Assembly: GCF_000685275.1 (NCBI RefSeq)
Contig: NZ_ARYK01000008.1
Location: 1-64,000, forward strand
Direction: 5' to 3'
DNA from: Hyphomonas johnsonii MHS-2
Lineage (GTDB): Bacteria > Pseudomonadota > Alphaproteobacteria > Caulobacterales > Hyphomonadaceae
Length of the DNA stretch: 64,000 bases
In this document: piece by piece, positions 8,088-16,399 of the stretch
Position numbering within the stretch: the stretch's first letter is position 1
How the letters are laid out: each line of letters opens with the position of its first letter
Program-made: the position numbers and the translations under genes
The notes under the pieces: generated by a model
What the model saw: the letters and a program-made list of their open reading frames with translations, nothing else
Database searches by the model: none
What the model was told of the DNA's origin: nothing

Positions 8088-8939
8088 ATGACTGTGCTTC
8101 GTTTTCCTGGCGGGCTCGCCGAAATTGCCGACGCCTATGACACGATCCTCTGCGATGTCTGGGGTGTCATCCACAATGGCCGCGCCGCATTCAGCGATGC
8201 CTGCGATGCGCTGGTAAAGTTCCGCGAGCAGGGCGGGCAGGTCTGCCTGATCACCAACGCACCGGTGCCGAACGCGCACGTCATCCGCCATTTCGAGCCC
8301 CTTGGCGTGCCGGACGCAGCCTTCGACGACTGCGTTTCGTCGGGTGACGCAACGCGCGCGGAACTGCAGGCGCGCGCCGACCAGACCGTCTGGCGGCTGG
8401 GTGGCGACGCGGGGTGGGAGCATGACCGTTTCCTCTATCAGGGCCTCGACCTGACCTTTGTGGACAGTGCGGCGGCCGATCTCCTGCTCTGCATCGGCTT
8501 GCGGGACAATGTGAACGACGTACCGTCCGACTATAGTGACGAGCTGCAGCAGGGCGTTGACCGCAACCTGCCGATGATCTGCGCCAATCCCGACAAGCAG
8601 GTCCGGATTGGTGGCAAGCTGTACTGGTGCGCAGGGGCCCTGGCGGAAATCTATGAGGAGCAGGGCGGGACGGTGATCTATCCCGGCAAGCCCTTCGCCC
8701 CGATCTACCAGCTCGCCATCGCCCGCCTCACAGCCCTTGGCAGAGCCCCGCAGCGCATCCTGTGCATCGGCGACAGCCCCGCCACGGATATCCGCGGCGC
8801 CAGCCTGCAGGGCTATGACAGCCTCTATGTCGGGACCGGTTTGAAGGAACATGGCGCGAATTTTCAGCAGGAGGTGACCGACCTGCTCGCCGACTATGGC
8901 GAATCCGCAACCTATGCGCTGACGGGCCTTAGGTGGTGA
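8088..8939 (+). CDS. HAD-superfamily class IIA hydrolase (TIGR01459 type)
   Basis: 283 residues. The HAD motif I appears as ILCDVWGVIHNG (Asp nucleophile, with the second Asp replaced by Gly-Val as in this subfamily), motif II as CLITNAP, the Lys motif in YPGKPF and motif IV in ILCIGDSPATDIRGA. The DVWGV(I/L)HNG signature is typical of the TIGR01459 family, which is common in alphaproteobacteria and often sits next to ribF, as here. The reaction is presumed phosphate-ester hydrolysis; the substrate is not known. A MaoC gene follows after 58 bases and ribF after that. Confidence 0.88.
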   Translation: MTVLRFPGGLAEIADAYDTILCDVWGVIHNGRAAFSDACDALVKFREQGGQVCLITNAPVPNAHVIRHFEPLGVPDAAFDDCVSSGDATRAELQARADQTVWRLGGDAGWEHDRFLYQGLDLTFVDSAAADLLLCIGLRDNVNDVPSDYSDELQQGVDRNLPMICANPDKQVRIGGKLYWCAGALAEIYEEQGGTVIYPGKPFAPIYQLAIARLTALGRAPQRILCIGDSPATDIRGASLQGYDSLYVGTGLKEHGANFQQEVTDLLADYGESATYALTGLRW

Positions 8940-8997
8940 CGCGCGCGGCGCCCGCGTGTATCGAGCAACTCAGACAGAACAGCAGAGAGGCAGACGG

Positions 8998-9429
8998 ATG
9001 AGCGAATTCACCGGCTACAAGTATGAAGACCTTGAAATCGGCATGGGCTACGAGACCGTGCACCTGATCACCGAAGAGGACGTCCAGCGGTTCGCTGAAG
9101 TGTCCGGGGACAACAATCCCCTGCACATGAACGAGGAGTTCGCGGCCAAGACGGTTTTCGGACGCCGGATCGCGCATGGCGCGCTGACGGCCAGCTATAT
9201 TTCAGGCATTCTGGGCAACAACCTGCCGGGGCCGGGCTCCATCTTCATCGGTCTTTCGATGCGCTTCAAGCGCCCCGTCCATATTGGCGACACGGTGACC
9301 GTGCGGGCTGAAGTGGCGTCGAAGAAGGACCGCGGCTGCCGTGTCACGCTGAAAGTGGAATGCACGGTTGACGGCAAGCGCGTGATCACGGGCGAAGCCG
9401 AAGTGGTCGCACCGCGCCGGGAAAGCTGA
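8998..9429 (+). CDS. MaoC-like (R)-specific enoyl-CoA hydratase
   Basis: 143 residues from the ATG at 8998, preceded by AGAGAGGC. Hotdog-fold hydratase: the active-site loop reads FAEVSGDNNPLHMNEEFA (Asp and His of the D-x5-H dyad), followed by GRRIAHGALTASYISG, both classical for PhaJ/MaoC enzymes. These hydrate trans-2-enoyl-CoA to (R)-3-hydroxyacyl-CoA, for PHA synthesis or fatty acid turnover. Its stop codon TGA overlaps the ribF start codon (TGATG), so the two are translationally coupled despite unrelated pathways. Confidence 0.9.
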   Translation: MSEFTGYKYEDLEIGMGYETVHLITEEDVQRFAEVSGDNNPLHMNEEFAAKTVFGRRIAHGALTASYISGILGNNLPGPGSIFIGLSMRFKRPVHIGDTVTVRAEVASKKDRGCRVTLKVECTVDGKRVITGEAEVVAPRRES

Positions 9430-10367
9430 TGCCCGTCTACGCCGATTTTCGCGGACTGCCTGAACGGGCGCGCGGCGCATCGATTGCGCTCGGCAATTTT
9501 GACGGCCTGCATTCAGGCCATCGGGCGGTGATCGAAGCGGCCCGCAAGGCCGGGCAGGGCCGGTTTTCGGTGGCGACGTTCGAGCCGCCACCACGGGCCT
9601 ATTTCCGCCCGAATGACCCGCCGTTCCGTATCTTCCGCCCGGAACGGCGCAATGCCTGCATTCTCGCCGAGGGCGCGGAAGCGGTGTTCGAACTGCCGTT
9701 CAACGGTGAGATGGCCGCAATGACGGACGAGGTCTTTGTCAGGTCTGTCCTGGTCGACGGGCTGGGCGTGTCTCATGTCTCGGTCGGCTTCGATTTCCGC
9801 TTCGGGCGCGGCCGCATGGGCCACGCGGCACGCCTGGCGAGCCTTGGGCGCGCGCTGGGCTTTGGCGTGTCGATCGTCGAGGAAGTGCTGGAGCATGGCA
9901 GCAAGGCCTCATCCACGGCCATCCGGCAGGCCCTGATGGCCGGCGAGCCGGAAGTGGCTGCCGAAATACTGGGCGACTGGTGGGTGGCCGACGGTATTGT
10001 CGAGGCGGGTGAGAAGAACGGGCGCAAGTTCGGCTTCCCAACCGCCAATGTCCCGCTCAACGACCTGATACATCCCCGCTACGGCGTTTATGCCGTGCGC
10101 GCCCGCATCGACGGCGAATCGCAGTGGCGTGACGGGGTTGCCAATTTTGGACGCACGCCCACGACCGGCCTGCGCGATCCATTGCTGGAGACGTTCATTT
10201 TCGACTTTGACGGCGATGTGTACGGCAAGCAGCTCGAGGTCCAGCTGATCGCCTACCTGCGGCCGGAACTGAAGTTTGACGACACGGACGCCATGATCGC
10301 GCAGATGCACAAGGATGCGGCGCTGGCAAAAGAGCGCCTTGAAGTTGCGCAATTGCCGACAAACTAG
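9429..10367 (+). CDS. ribF: Bifunctional riboflavin kinase / FAD synthetase
   Basis: 312 residues, normal for RibF. The N-terminal adenylyltransferase half has GNFDGLHSGHRAV (the nucleotidyltransferase H-x-G-H type motif), FDFRFGRGRMG, and SSTAIRQAL (the ISST-like motif). The C-terminal flavokinase half has NGRKFGFPTANV, the PTAN motif that binds ATP-Mg, then YGVYAVRA and ANFGRTPTTG, with ETFIFDFDGDVYG carrying the catalytic Glu. It converts riboflavin to FMN and then FAD. It starts within the maoC stop and precedes ileS in the ribF - ileS - lspA order that is widespread in proteobacteria. Confidence 0.96.
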   Translation: MPVYADFRGLPERARGASIALGNFDGLHSGHRAVIEAARKAGQGRFSVATFEPPPRAYFRPNDPPFRIFRPERRNACILAEGAEAVFELPFNGEMAAMTDEVFVRSVLVDGLGVSHVSVGFDFRFGRGRMGHAARLASLGRALGFGVSIVEEVLEHGSKASSTAIRQALMAGEPEVAAEILGDWWVADGIVEAGEKNGRKFGFPTANVPLNDLIHPRYGVYAVRARIDGESQWRDGVANFGRTPTTGLRDPLLETFIFDFDGDVYGKQLEVQLIAYLRPELKFDDTDAMIAQMHKDAALAKERLEVAQLPTN

Positions 10368-10436
10368 CGCCTGATTCCAGGATAGGATGAATCCGTTGCG
10401 CGGAACCAAAGGCGACGATCAGTGTTGAGGGATTGC

Positions 10437-10988
10437 ATGCGGAATATTCTTTTGCCCCTTTGCTTCTCCATAGTCGCTCCTCTGGCGGTCGCGCAGGGTG
10501 TGCCGCAGGCGGCACCGCCCACGGTGCGGGCACCGGACATGCTGGTGGGAACCGTTTCGCTTGGCGATCTCCAGCTGCTGCTGGATGACATGGCGGCCCA
10601 GCTGAATTCGTCCGGCGCCAATGAACGCGGGGCCCCGTTCGTGTTTGCGACCAGTGAGTCCGGCATGTCGTTCGGGATTTACACAGCCTGCGCCGATGAA
10701 GAGGCATTGGATTGCCGCGGTGTGGAGTTCCTGGCCGTGTTCGAGACGGATGCGCCCGCCGAAACGGTCAACCAGCTCGACAGCGACTATGCTGCCGTAT
10801 CTATCTATCGGTCCGGGCCGACAACACTGAACATATCGCGCTATGTCATTCTCGATCATGGCGTGACCTGGGCGAACCTGCTGGAGAATGCCGCGGTGTT
10901 TGAAGTGTTGTGTGAACGGGTGGGCGAAACCCTGTCCGAACAGGCGCAGAAACAGCTTGCGGAACACGCCGGACCCGTCCCCAGATAG
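10437..10988 (+). CDS. Exported YbjN-domain protein
   Basis: 183 residues from the ATG at 10437 with GAGGG upstream. MRNILLPLCFSIVAPLAVAQ is a signal peptide. The mature region follows the YbjN (putative sensory transduction regulator, PF10722) pattern: a strand with FVFATSESGMSFGIYTACAD containing a Cys pair with ALDCRGVEF, then the helix/strand ETVNQLDSDYAAVSIYRSG and the NISRYVILDHGVTWANL segment. The family fold resembles type III secretion chaperones and its role is uncertain. It sits between ribF and ileS; a hairpin at 11002-11018 follows it. Confidence 0.68.
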   Translation: MRNILLPLCFSIVAPLAVAQGVPQAAPPTVRAPDMLVGTVSLGDLQLLLDDMAAQLNSSGANERGAPFVFATSESGMSFGIYTACADEEALDCRGVEFLAVFETDAPAETVNQLDSDYAAVSIYRSGPTTLNISRYVILDHGVTWANLLENAAVFEVLCERVGETLSEQAQKQLAEHAGPVPR

Positions 10989-11001
10989 TGACAGGGCATT
11001 C

Positions 11002-11018
11002 TCCGCCTGCTAGGCGGA
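11002..11018 (+). terminator. Weak hairpin after YbjN-type gene
   Basis: TCCGCC (11002-11007) pairs with GGCGGA (11013-11018) across a TGCTA loop. No T tract follows. A second small dyad, CCCACG (11128-11133) with CGTGGG (11141-11146), lies in the leader of ileS. The remaining 205-base gap shows nothing else. Confidence 0.35.
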
Positions 11019-11193
11019 AAACATGGCACGGAAACACTGCATTCGAATTAGACGCCCGGCGGCGCACTGACCCGGTTTGACGGGAGGCGCGAAGCCGGGA
11101 ATTCATGCTGCAGACAACATCCAGACACCCACGACAAACCCGTGGGAATTCCGTATCAAAACCCCAGATACTGCAAGAAGCCATCCTGACCCC

Positions 11194-14100
11194 ATGACCG
11201 ATTCACTCACCGACCGCGATTACCGCGACACGCTGTTCCTGCCGACAACCGATTTCCCGATGCGCGGGGGCCTCCCCCAGCGTGAGCCGGAATGGATCAA
11301 GCGCTGGGACGAGATGAAGCTCTATGGCCAGTTGCGGGCTGATGCGAAGGCGCGCGGCGCCAAGCAATGGATCCTGCACGATGGCCCGCCTTATGCGAAC
11401 GGCCACATCCACCTCGGCACGGCGATGAACAAGATCGTCAAGGACGTGATCGTGCGCAGCCACCAGATGACGGGCCATGACGCCTCCTACCTGCCGGGCT
11501 GGGACTGTCACGGCCTGCCGATCGAATGGAAGGTGGAAGAGGAGTTCCGGTCGAAGAACCGCGGCAAGGACGATGTGCCGGGCGACGAGTTCCGCGCCGC
11601 CTGCCGCGCCTATGCCGAAAAATGGGTCGAGATCCAGGGCAGGGAGTTCCGCGCGCTGGGCATCGAGGGCGAATGGGACAATCCGTACCTGACCATGAAG
11701 TTCGAGAGCGAGGCGACAATCGTTGCCGAGTTCCTGCGCATGGCGATGCAAGGCGCGCTGGTGCGTGGCGCCAAGCCGATCATGTGGAGCCCGGTGGAAC
11801 GCACGGCGCTGGCCGAAGCGGAAGTGGAATATTACGACCGCAAAGTGCCGGTGATCTGGGTGAAGTTTCCGGTGTTGGAGCACTCCGGTCACGATGACTT
11901 AGACGATGCATCTGTCGTTATCTGGACGACAACGCCGTGGACGATTCCTGCGAACCAAGCGATTTCCTTCAGTGGCGATATTGAATACGGTCTTTATGAA
12001 GTCGCTGAAGTCATGTCAGAGGAAGAGGTGGGTTTTCCGCCTTACGCAAAGCAGGGTGAGAAACTCATCATTGCCCGAGACCTAGCTGATGCTGTCGCCA
12101 ATGCTGCTAAAATCAAGTTTCTTAGGCCGCTAAGGGAGAGATTTGGCGAAAACGGCAGAGTCTCTGTTGTTGAGCTTTCGAGTATGATTTGTGCTCATCC
12201 CCTTGCGAATGAAGGGCCTTTCTTTCAGCATAAGATTCCGTTGCTTGAAGGCCAACATGTTACTGCCGATGCAGGAACGGGTTTCGTGCATACCGCTCCC
12301 GCTCATGGCGAAGATGATAATATTGTCTGGTCTGCTTTCGCGCGTAGGTTCGCTGATCGTGGTGTCGATCAGGAAATCCGCCAGATCGTCGATGCCGAGG
12401 GCTGCTACACGCCGGACGTGCCGCGTTTTGCTGGCATGGACATCATCCGAACCAGCGGCAAGAAGCGCGGCGAACCGGGCAAGGCGAACAATGAAGTGAT
12501 CGCGGCGCTGGCCGAGAGCGGCAACCTGCTGGCGCGCGGTGTCACGACGATCCGCGATGCCCACTCGTGGCGCTCCAAGGCGCCCGTCATCCGCCGCGCA
12601 ACGCCGCAATGGTTCATCTCGATGGACAAGCCCGGCCCGAACGGCAAGTCGCTGCGCGAGAATGCTCTGGCGGCGATCGATGCGACCGAATTCTTCCCCG
12701 CGACGGGCCGCAACCGCCTGCGCAGCATGGTTGAAGGCCGGCCGGACTGGCTGATCAGCCGCCAGCGCAACTGGGGCGTGCCGATCACGATCTTCGTCGA
12801 CAAGAGCGGCCAGCCGCACACGGCGGCGCTGCCCGCCGATACGGCAAAGGCCCTCAACGAGACGATCAAGGCAGCCATCGCCAAGGGCGGCGTCGAGGCC
12901 TGGTTCGACACGCCGAAAGAGACCTTCCTGTCGGCGCACGGCATTGACGCGGCTGACTGGGACAAGGTGACAGACGTGCTGGACGTCTGGTTTGACAGCG
13001 GCACGACGCACGCCTTCGCGCTGCGCGCGCGCGGCATCATCGACGCCGAGACCGGGCAGGCAGACCTCTACATGGAAGGGTCTGACCAGCATCGCGGCTG
13101 GTTCCAGTCATCGCTGCTGGAATGCTGCGCCACGCGCGGCATGGCGCCTTACAAACAAGTGCTGACGCACGGATTCATCGTCGATTCCGATGGCAAGAAG
13201 ATGTCGAAATCGATCGGCAACACGATCGAGCCGGAACAGATTGCCAAGCAATACGGCATCGAAATCCTGCGCATCTGGACGGCCAGTGGCGATTATACCG
13301 AAGACCTGCGCATCTCCGACGAGATCATCAAGGGATCGGTGGAATCCTATCGCAAGCTGCGCAACACGGTACGCTACATGCTCGGCGCGCTGGACGGTTA
13401 CACGGCAGATGAAGCGATTGCGGCCGACAAGATGCCGGGCCTCGAACGCTGGGTGCTGCATCGCCTGTCCGAACTCGATGGACAGGTGCGCGCGGCCTAC
13501 AATGTCTACGACTTCAAGAAGGTGATGAGCCTGCTGATCAATTTCTGCGGCGTCGACCTGTCGGCGGTGTATTTCGATATCCGCAAGGACAGCCTCTACT
13601 GCGACCCACGGTTCGAAACGGCTAAGGCATGGGACAAGAAGACAGAGGTGTTCGGCAACCGGCGGCGTGCCGCGCGCACGGTGATGGCTGCGGTCCTGGA
13701 GCGGTTGCTGACCTGGCTTGCGCCGGTCATGCCGTTCACGATGGAAGAGGCCTTCCTCGAGAGCCACCTGAAGGACCGCGCCGCCTCGGTGCACCTGCTG
13801 CAATTCCTGGAGACGCCGGACGGCTGGCATGATGCAGAGCTGGCAGCGCGTTGGGAGAAGATATTCACCGTACGACGCGTCGTGACGGGGGCACTGGAAG
13901 TCGAACGGCGCGAGAAGCGGATTGGCGCTTCGCTGGAATCCTCGCCGCGTGTGCTGGTTGCAGACGAGACACTGATCGAGGCGTTCAAGGGCGAGGATGC
14001 GGGCGACCTGTTCATCACGTCGGGCGCGGAACTTGTCCATTCGGCCACGGGCGAGGGCGGCGGGTTCACGCTGGACGATACGCCGGGCGTGATTGTCTAT

Positions 14101-14235
14101 CCGGTCAAGGCGAGCGGCGTGAAATGCCGCCGCAGCTGGAAATACTTCGATCCCGCCACGGCGGACCCGGCTTTCCCGGACATCACACCGCGTGATGCGC
14201 TGTCCGTGAAGGCGTGGGATGCGACGCACGGTTGA
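11194..14235 (+). CDS. ileS: Isoleucyl-tRNA synthetase
   Basis: 1013 residues from the ATG at 11194; the open frame extends upstream but without family similarity. Class I signatures are PYANGHIHLG at about 66-75 and KMSKS at 669-673; DWLISRQRNWGVP and the WFDSG tryptophan block are also present. The CP1 editing domain retains WTTTPWTIPANQAI and GTGFVHTAPAHGEDD, which hydrolyse Val-tRNA. Two oddities: bases about 11881-12370 (residues about 230-392, the CP1 domain) are near 50% G+C by my count against about 70% either side, and the C-terminal zinc motif is reduced to KCRRSW with one Cys instead of paired CxxC. Charging of tRNA-Ile is certain. Confidence 0.97.
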   Translation: MTDSLTDRDYRDTLFLPTTDFPMRGGLPQREPEWIKRWDEMKLYGQLRADAKARGAKQWILHDGPPYANGHIHLGTAMNKIVKDVIVRSHQMTGHDASYLPGWDCHGLPIEWKVEEEFRSKNRGKDDVPGDEFRAACRAYAEKWVEIQGREFRALGIEGEWDNPYLTMKFESEATIVAEFLRMAMQGALVRGAKPIMWSPVERTALAEAEVEYYDRKVPVIWVKFPVLEHSGHDDLDDASVVIWTTTPWTIPANQAISFSGDIEYGLYEVAEVMSEEEVGFPPYAKQGEKLIIARDLADAVANAAKIKFLRPLRERFGENGRVSVVELSSMICAHPLANEGPFFQHKIPLLEGQHVTADAGTGFVHTAPAHGEDDNIVWSAFARRFADRGVDQEIRQIVDAEGCYTPDVPRFAGMDIIRTSGKKRGEPGKANNEVIAALAESGNLLARGVTTIRDAHSWRSKAPVIRRATPQWFISMDKPGPNGKSLRENALAAIDATEFFPATGRNRLRSMVEGRPDWLISRQRNWGVPITIFVDKSGQPHTAALPADTAKALNETIKAAIAKGGVEAWFDTPKETFLSAHGIDAADWDKVTDVLDVWFDSGTTHAFALRARGIIDAETGQADLYMEGSDQHRGWFQSSLLECCATRGMAPYKQVLTHGFIVDSDGKKMSKSIGNTIEPEQIAKQYGIEILRIWTASGDYTEDLRISDEIIKGSVESYRKLRNTVRYMLGALDGYTADEAIAADKMPGLERWVLHRLSELDGQVRAAYNVYDFKKVMSLLINFCGVDLSAVYFDIRKDSLYCDPRFETAKAWDKKTEVFGNRRRAARTVMAAVLERLLTWLAPVMPFTMEEAFLESHLKDRAASVHLLQFLETPDGWHDAELAARWEKIFTVRRVVTGALEVERREKRIGASLESSPRVLVADETLIEAFKGEDAGDLFITSGAELVHSATGEGGGFTLDDTPGVIVYPVKASGVKCRRSWKYFDPATADPAFPDITPRDALSVKAWDATHG

Positions 14236-14343
14236 GCGTTCACGGATTGTTGAGTGACGGCCCTCCGGCATGTGTTGCCGGGGTGCTGGCGCGCGTCTAC
14301 GATCACGGCCAATAACAATAATGGTGATCGGGAGGGACAGGTC

Positions 14344-15204
14344 ATGAAATATCTCGCCATTGGAATTGTGGGTGCCGTGCTGCTGGGGGCGTGTGCAACG
14401 CCGGTCGCAGAGGCGCCGGAAGCGACGCTGGTCGCGGCGCCCGCTGCGCCAGAGGCCGCGGCGGAGACGATGATGGACGCCACGGTGGACGAAACGGCGA
14501 TGGCCGCGCCGTCGGTCATTGATATTGCTGCCGTGACTGCGGCGCTGGCGTCGGCTGAAACCCGCCCCGCCGCTGAAAAGGAACGCGATGCGGGCCGCAA
14601 GCCGGCTGACGTGCTGGCATTCCTGGGCCTGAAGCCGGGTGATACGGCGGCAGACTTTATTGCGTCGGGTGGCTGGTACACCGAAGTCCTGTCGATCGCC
14701 GTCGGGCCGGACGGAACAGTCTACGCCCAGAACAGCGAAGCGGCGCTGGAACTGAACGACCGCGCCTATGACAAGGCACTGACGGCACGCCTCGAAGGCG
14801 GACGGCTGGCCAATGTGGTGCGCAAGGATGACGAATTGTCGGCCCTGACCATCCCGGCGGGCAGCGTCGATGTGGCGATCACCGCACTCAACTTCCACGA
14901 CGTCTACAATGCCTACGGGCCGGAAGCGGCCGTCGGCTTCCTTGCGGCCATCCGAACCACGCTGAAGCCCGGCGGCGTTCTGGGCCTGATCGACCATGTC
15001 GGCGCGCCTGACGGCGCCAATACGGACCTGCACCGGATCGACCCGGCGCTGGCAATAGCATCGGCCGAAGCGGCAGGATTTGTGGTCGAGGCACAATCGA
15101 ATGTCCTGTCGAATGACACGGACGATCACACCAAGCTCGTGTTTGATCCCGAGGTGCGCGGCCAGACCGACCGGTTCGTGCTGAAGCTGACGAACCCGGC
15201 CTAG
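14344..15204 (+). CDS. Lipoprotein with SAM-dependent methyltransferase-like domain
   Basis: 286 residues from the ATG at 14344 preceded by GGGAGGGACAG. The lipobox is LLGAC at about 15-19. An Ala/Pro/Glu-rich linker follows to about residue 75. The C-terminal domain resembles class I methyltransferases: LAFLGLKPGDTAADFIASGG at the motif I position, GGWYTEVLSIAVGPDGTVYAQN, then VDVAITALNFHDVYN and LKPGGVLGLIDHVG. The motif I glycines are weak (DFIASGGW). The family is annotated as class I methyltransferase and is usually periplasmic, where SAM is not expected, so an enzymatic role is doubtful. Confidence 0.78.
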   Translation: MKYLAIGIVGAVLLGACATPVAEAPEATLVAAPAAPEAAAETMMDATVDETAMAAPSVIDIAAVTAALASAETRPAAEKERDAGRKPADVLAFLGLKPGDTAADFIASGGWYTEVLSIAVGPDGTVYAQNSEAALELNDRAYDKALTARLEGGRLANVVRKDDELSALTIPAGSVDVAITALNFHDVYNAYGPEAAVGFLAAIRTTLKPGGVLGLIDHVGAPDGANTDLHRIDPALAIASAEAAGFVVEAQSNVLSNDTDDHTKLVFDPEVRGQTDRFVLKLTNPA

Positions 15205-15293
15205 GGCATTCCCGCCATCGCGGTGCGGTGGCGGCGCCCTGGCTGTGCAGAGAATCGCTTGATCGGCGGGGCGGTGTCTGCAATCTGCTCGCC

Positions 15294-15809
15294 ATGAAGT
15301 TCAATCCGGCGAATATCTGGGCATTGGCCCTCGTGCCTGTTGTCGTCCTGGCGGACCAGGTATCGAAATGGCTGGTGCTGTCCGAGCCCAGGTTCAACGC
15401 GATGGGCTGCCTTACCCAGCCGAACACGTGCGGGACGATCCCGTTGCCGGGCCCGATCGATTTCAGCATGCTCTGGAACCGGGGCATGAGCTATGGATTC
15501 CTGCAATCGGAAGGCTTCATGCGCTGGGTGCTGGCGGCCCTGATGCTGGTGATCGCACTGGGCTTCATGGTCTGGTTGCTGCGCGCCGAGGGCCGTTTGC
15601 TGAAACTGTCGCTGGCACTGGTGGTTGGCGGCGCATTCGGAAACCTGATCGACCGGGTGCGTTTCGGCGCCGTGGTCGATTTCATCAATGCCGGGGCCCT
15701 GCATTTCCCGTGGGTCTTCAATGTTGCCGACGCTGCGATTAGTGTTGGTGCGGTCTTGCTGTTTGTCGATCAGTTCTTACTGTCGGGCCGAAAGCAGGCT
15801 AAGGCCTGA
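15294..15809 (+). CDS. lspA: Lipoprotein signal peptidase (signal peptidase II)
   Basis: 171 residues from the ATG at 15294. LspA cleaves the signal peptide of diacylglyceryl-modified prolipoproteins in the inner membrane. Four transmembrane segments are visible, with the family boxes ADQVSKW near residue 20, NRGMSYGF, GGAFGNLIDRVRFGAVVDF with the first catalytic Asp, and FNVADAAI with the second. It has an unusually Cys-containing periplasmic loop (MGCLTQPNTCGT), a candidate disulfide. It precedes a BamF-like lipoprotein and M16 peptidases, an order common in alphaproteobacteria; several of the nearby products are its substrates. Confidence 0.96.
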   Translation: MKFNPANIWALALVPVVVLADQVSKWLVLSEPRFNAMGCLTQPNTCGTIPLPGPIDFSMLWNRGMSYGFLQSEGFMRWVLAALMLVIALGFMVWLLRAEGRLLKLSLALVVGGAFGNLIDRVRFGAVVDFINAGALHFPWVFNVADAAISVGAVLLFVDQFLLSGRKQAKA

Positions 15810-15858
15810 AAACCAGAGACTTAAACCCGATACCACTCACAGGCGAGGACGCCGTATC

Positions 15859-16353
15859 ATGATGAAACCTGTAATGTTGATCGCAGTTGGAGCGGCTCTG
15901 GCTGTCACCACTGCCTGCAGTTCCGGAAGGAGCGGCGCACGCACGCCCGACGAGTTTCGTGTGGTCACGCAGGCTCCGCTGATCGTGCCGCCGGAATATT
16001 CGCTGCGTCCCCCGACTGCCGGCGGCTCGCTTCCGGCTGAAGTGGATCCCGGCCGGGCGGCCGTGGCGACCGCTTTCGGAACGAATATCGGCCAGAATGC
16101 CAGCCTGTCCGAACGGGCCCTTGTTGCGGCTGCAGGCGCGAATGCGGTGAACCCGCTGATCCGCTCGCAGGTCGACTATGAAGAGACCAAGACGATCCGC
16201 AAGTCGACGAGCGCTGTGGACAAGCTGTTGTTCTGGCGCAAGGATAATGCGGACGATATCGCCGCAACGCAGGACGACAATGCAACCGGCGGCGAGCCCG
16301 TGGTGATTGAACAATCAGGCGCAACGGCGCGCCTCAAGCTGCCGGGAACCTGA
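15859..16353 (+). CDS. BamF/DUF3035-type lipoprotein
   Basis: 164 residues from the ATG at 15859 (an adjacent ATG at 15862 is equally possible). The N-terminus ends in a lipobox VTTACSSG. The mature protein begins with the family motif TPDEFRVVTQAPLIVPPEYSL, then LRPPTAG, and near the C-terminus has the VDKLLFWR segment typical of DUF3035 (PF11233). Members in Caulobacter are reported as a BAM-complex lipoprotein, BamF, which assists outer-membrane barrel assembly. The gene lies 49 bases after lspA and 46 before an M16 peptidase, consistent with an envelope operon. Confidence 0.83.
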   Translation: MMKPVMLIAVGAALAVTTACSSGRSGARTPDEFRVVTQAPLIVPPEYSLRPPTAGGSLPAEVDPGRAAVATAFGTNIGQNASLSERALVAAAGANAVNPLIRSQVDYEETKTIRKSTSAVDKLLFWRKDNADDIAATQDDNATGGEPVVIEQSGATARLKLPGT

Positions 16354-16399
16354 TCTGCTGCATGCAGGATGACGATTACGCATAGAAGGAAGTAAGCCC

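Noticed and set aside
11077-11193. Upstream extension of ileS by 39 codons
   Set aside because: It contains no IleS-like sequence and the family starts near the ATG at 11194.
11040-11193. T-box-like leader before ileS
   Set aside because: Only small hairpins are seen, no specifier or antiterminator, and T-boxes are not expected for this gene in proteobacteria.
12130-13092. 320-codon antisense frame in ileS
   Set aside because: It overlaps conserved IleS sequence and has no family resemblance.
13108-15129. 673-codon minus-strand frame across the ileS 3' end and next gene
   Set aside because: It spans two clear plus-strand genes and has no domain similarity; it is a GC-driven shadow frame.
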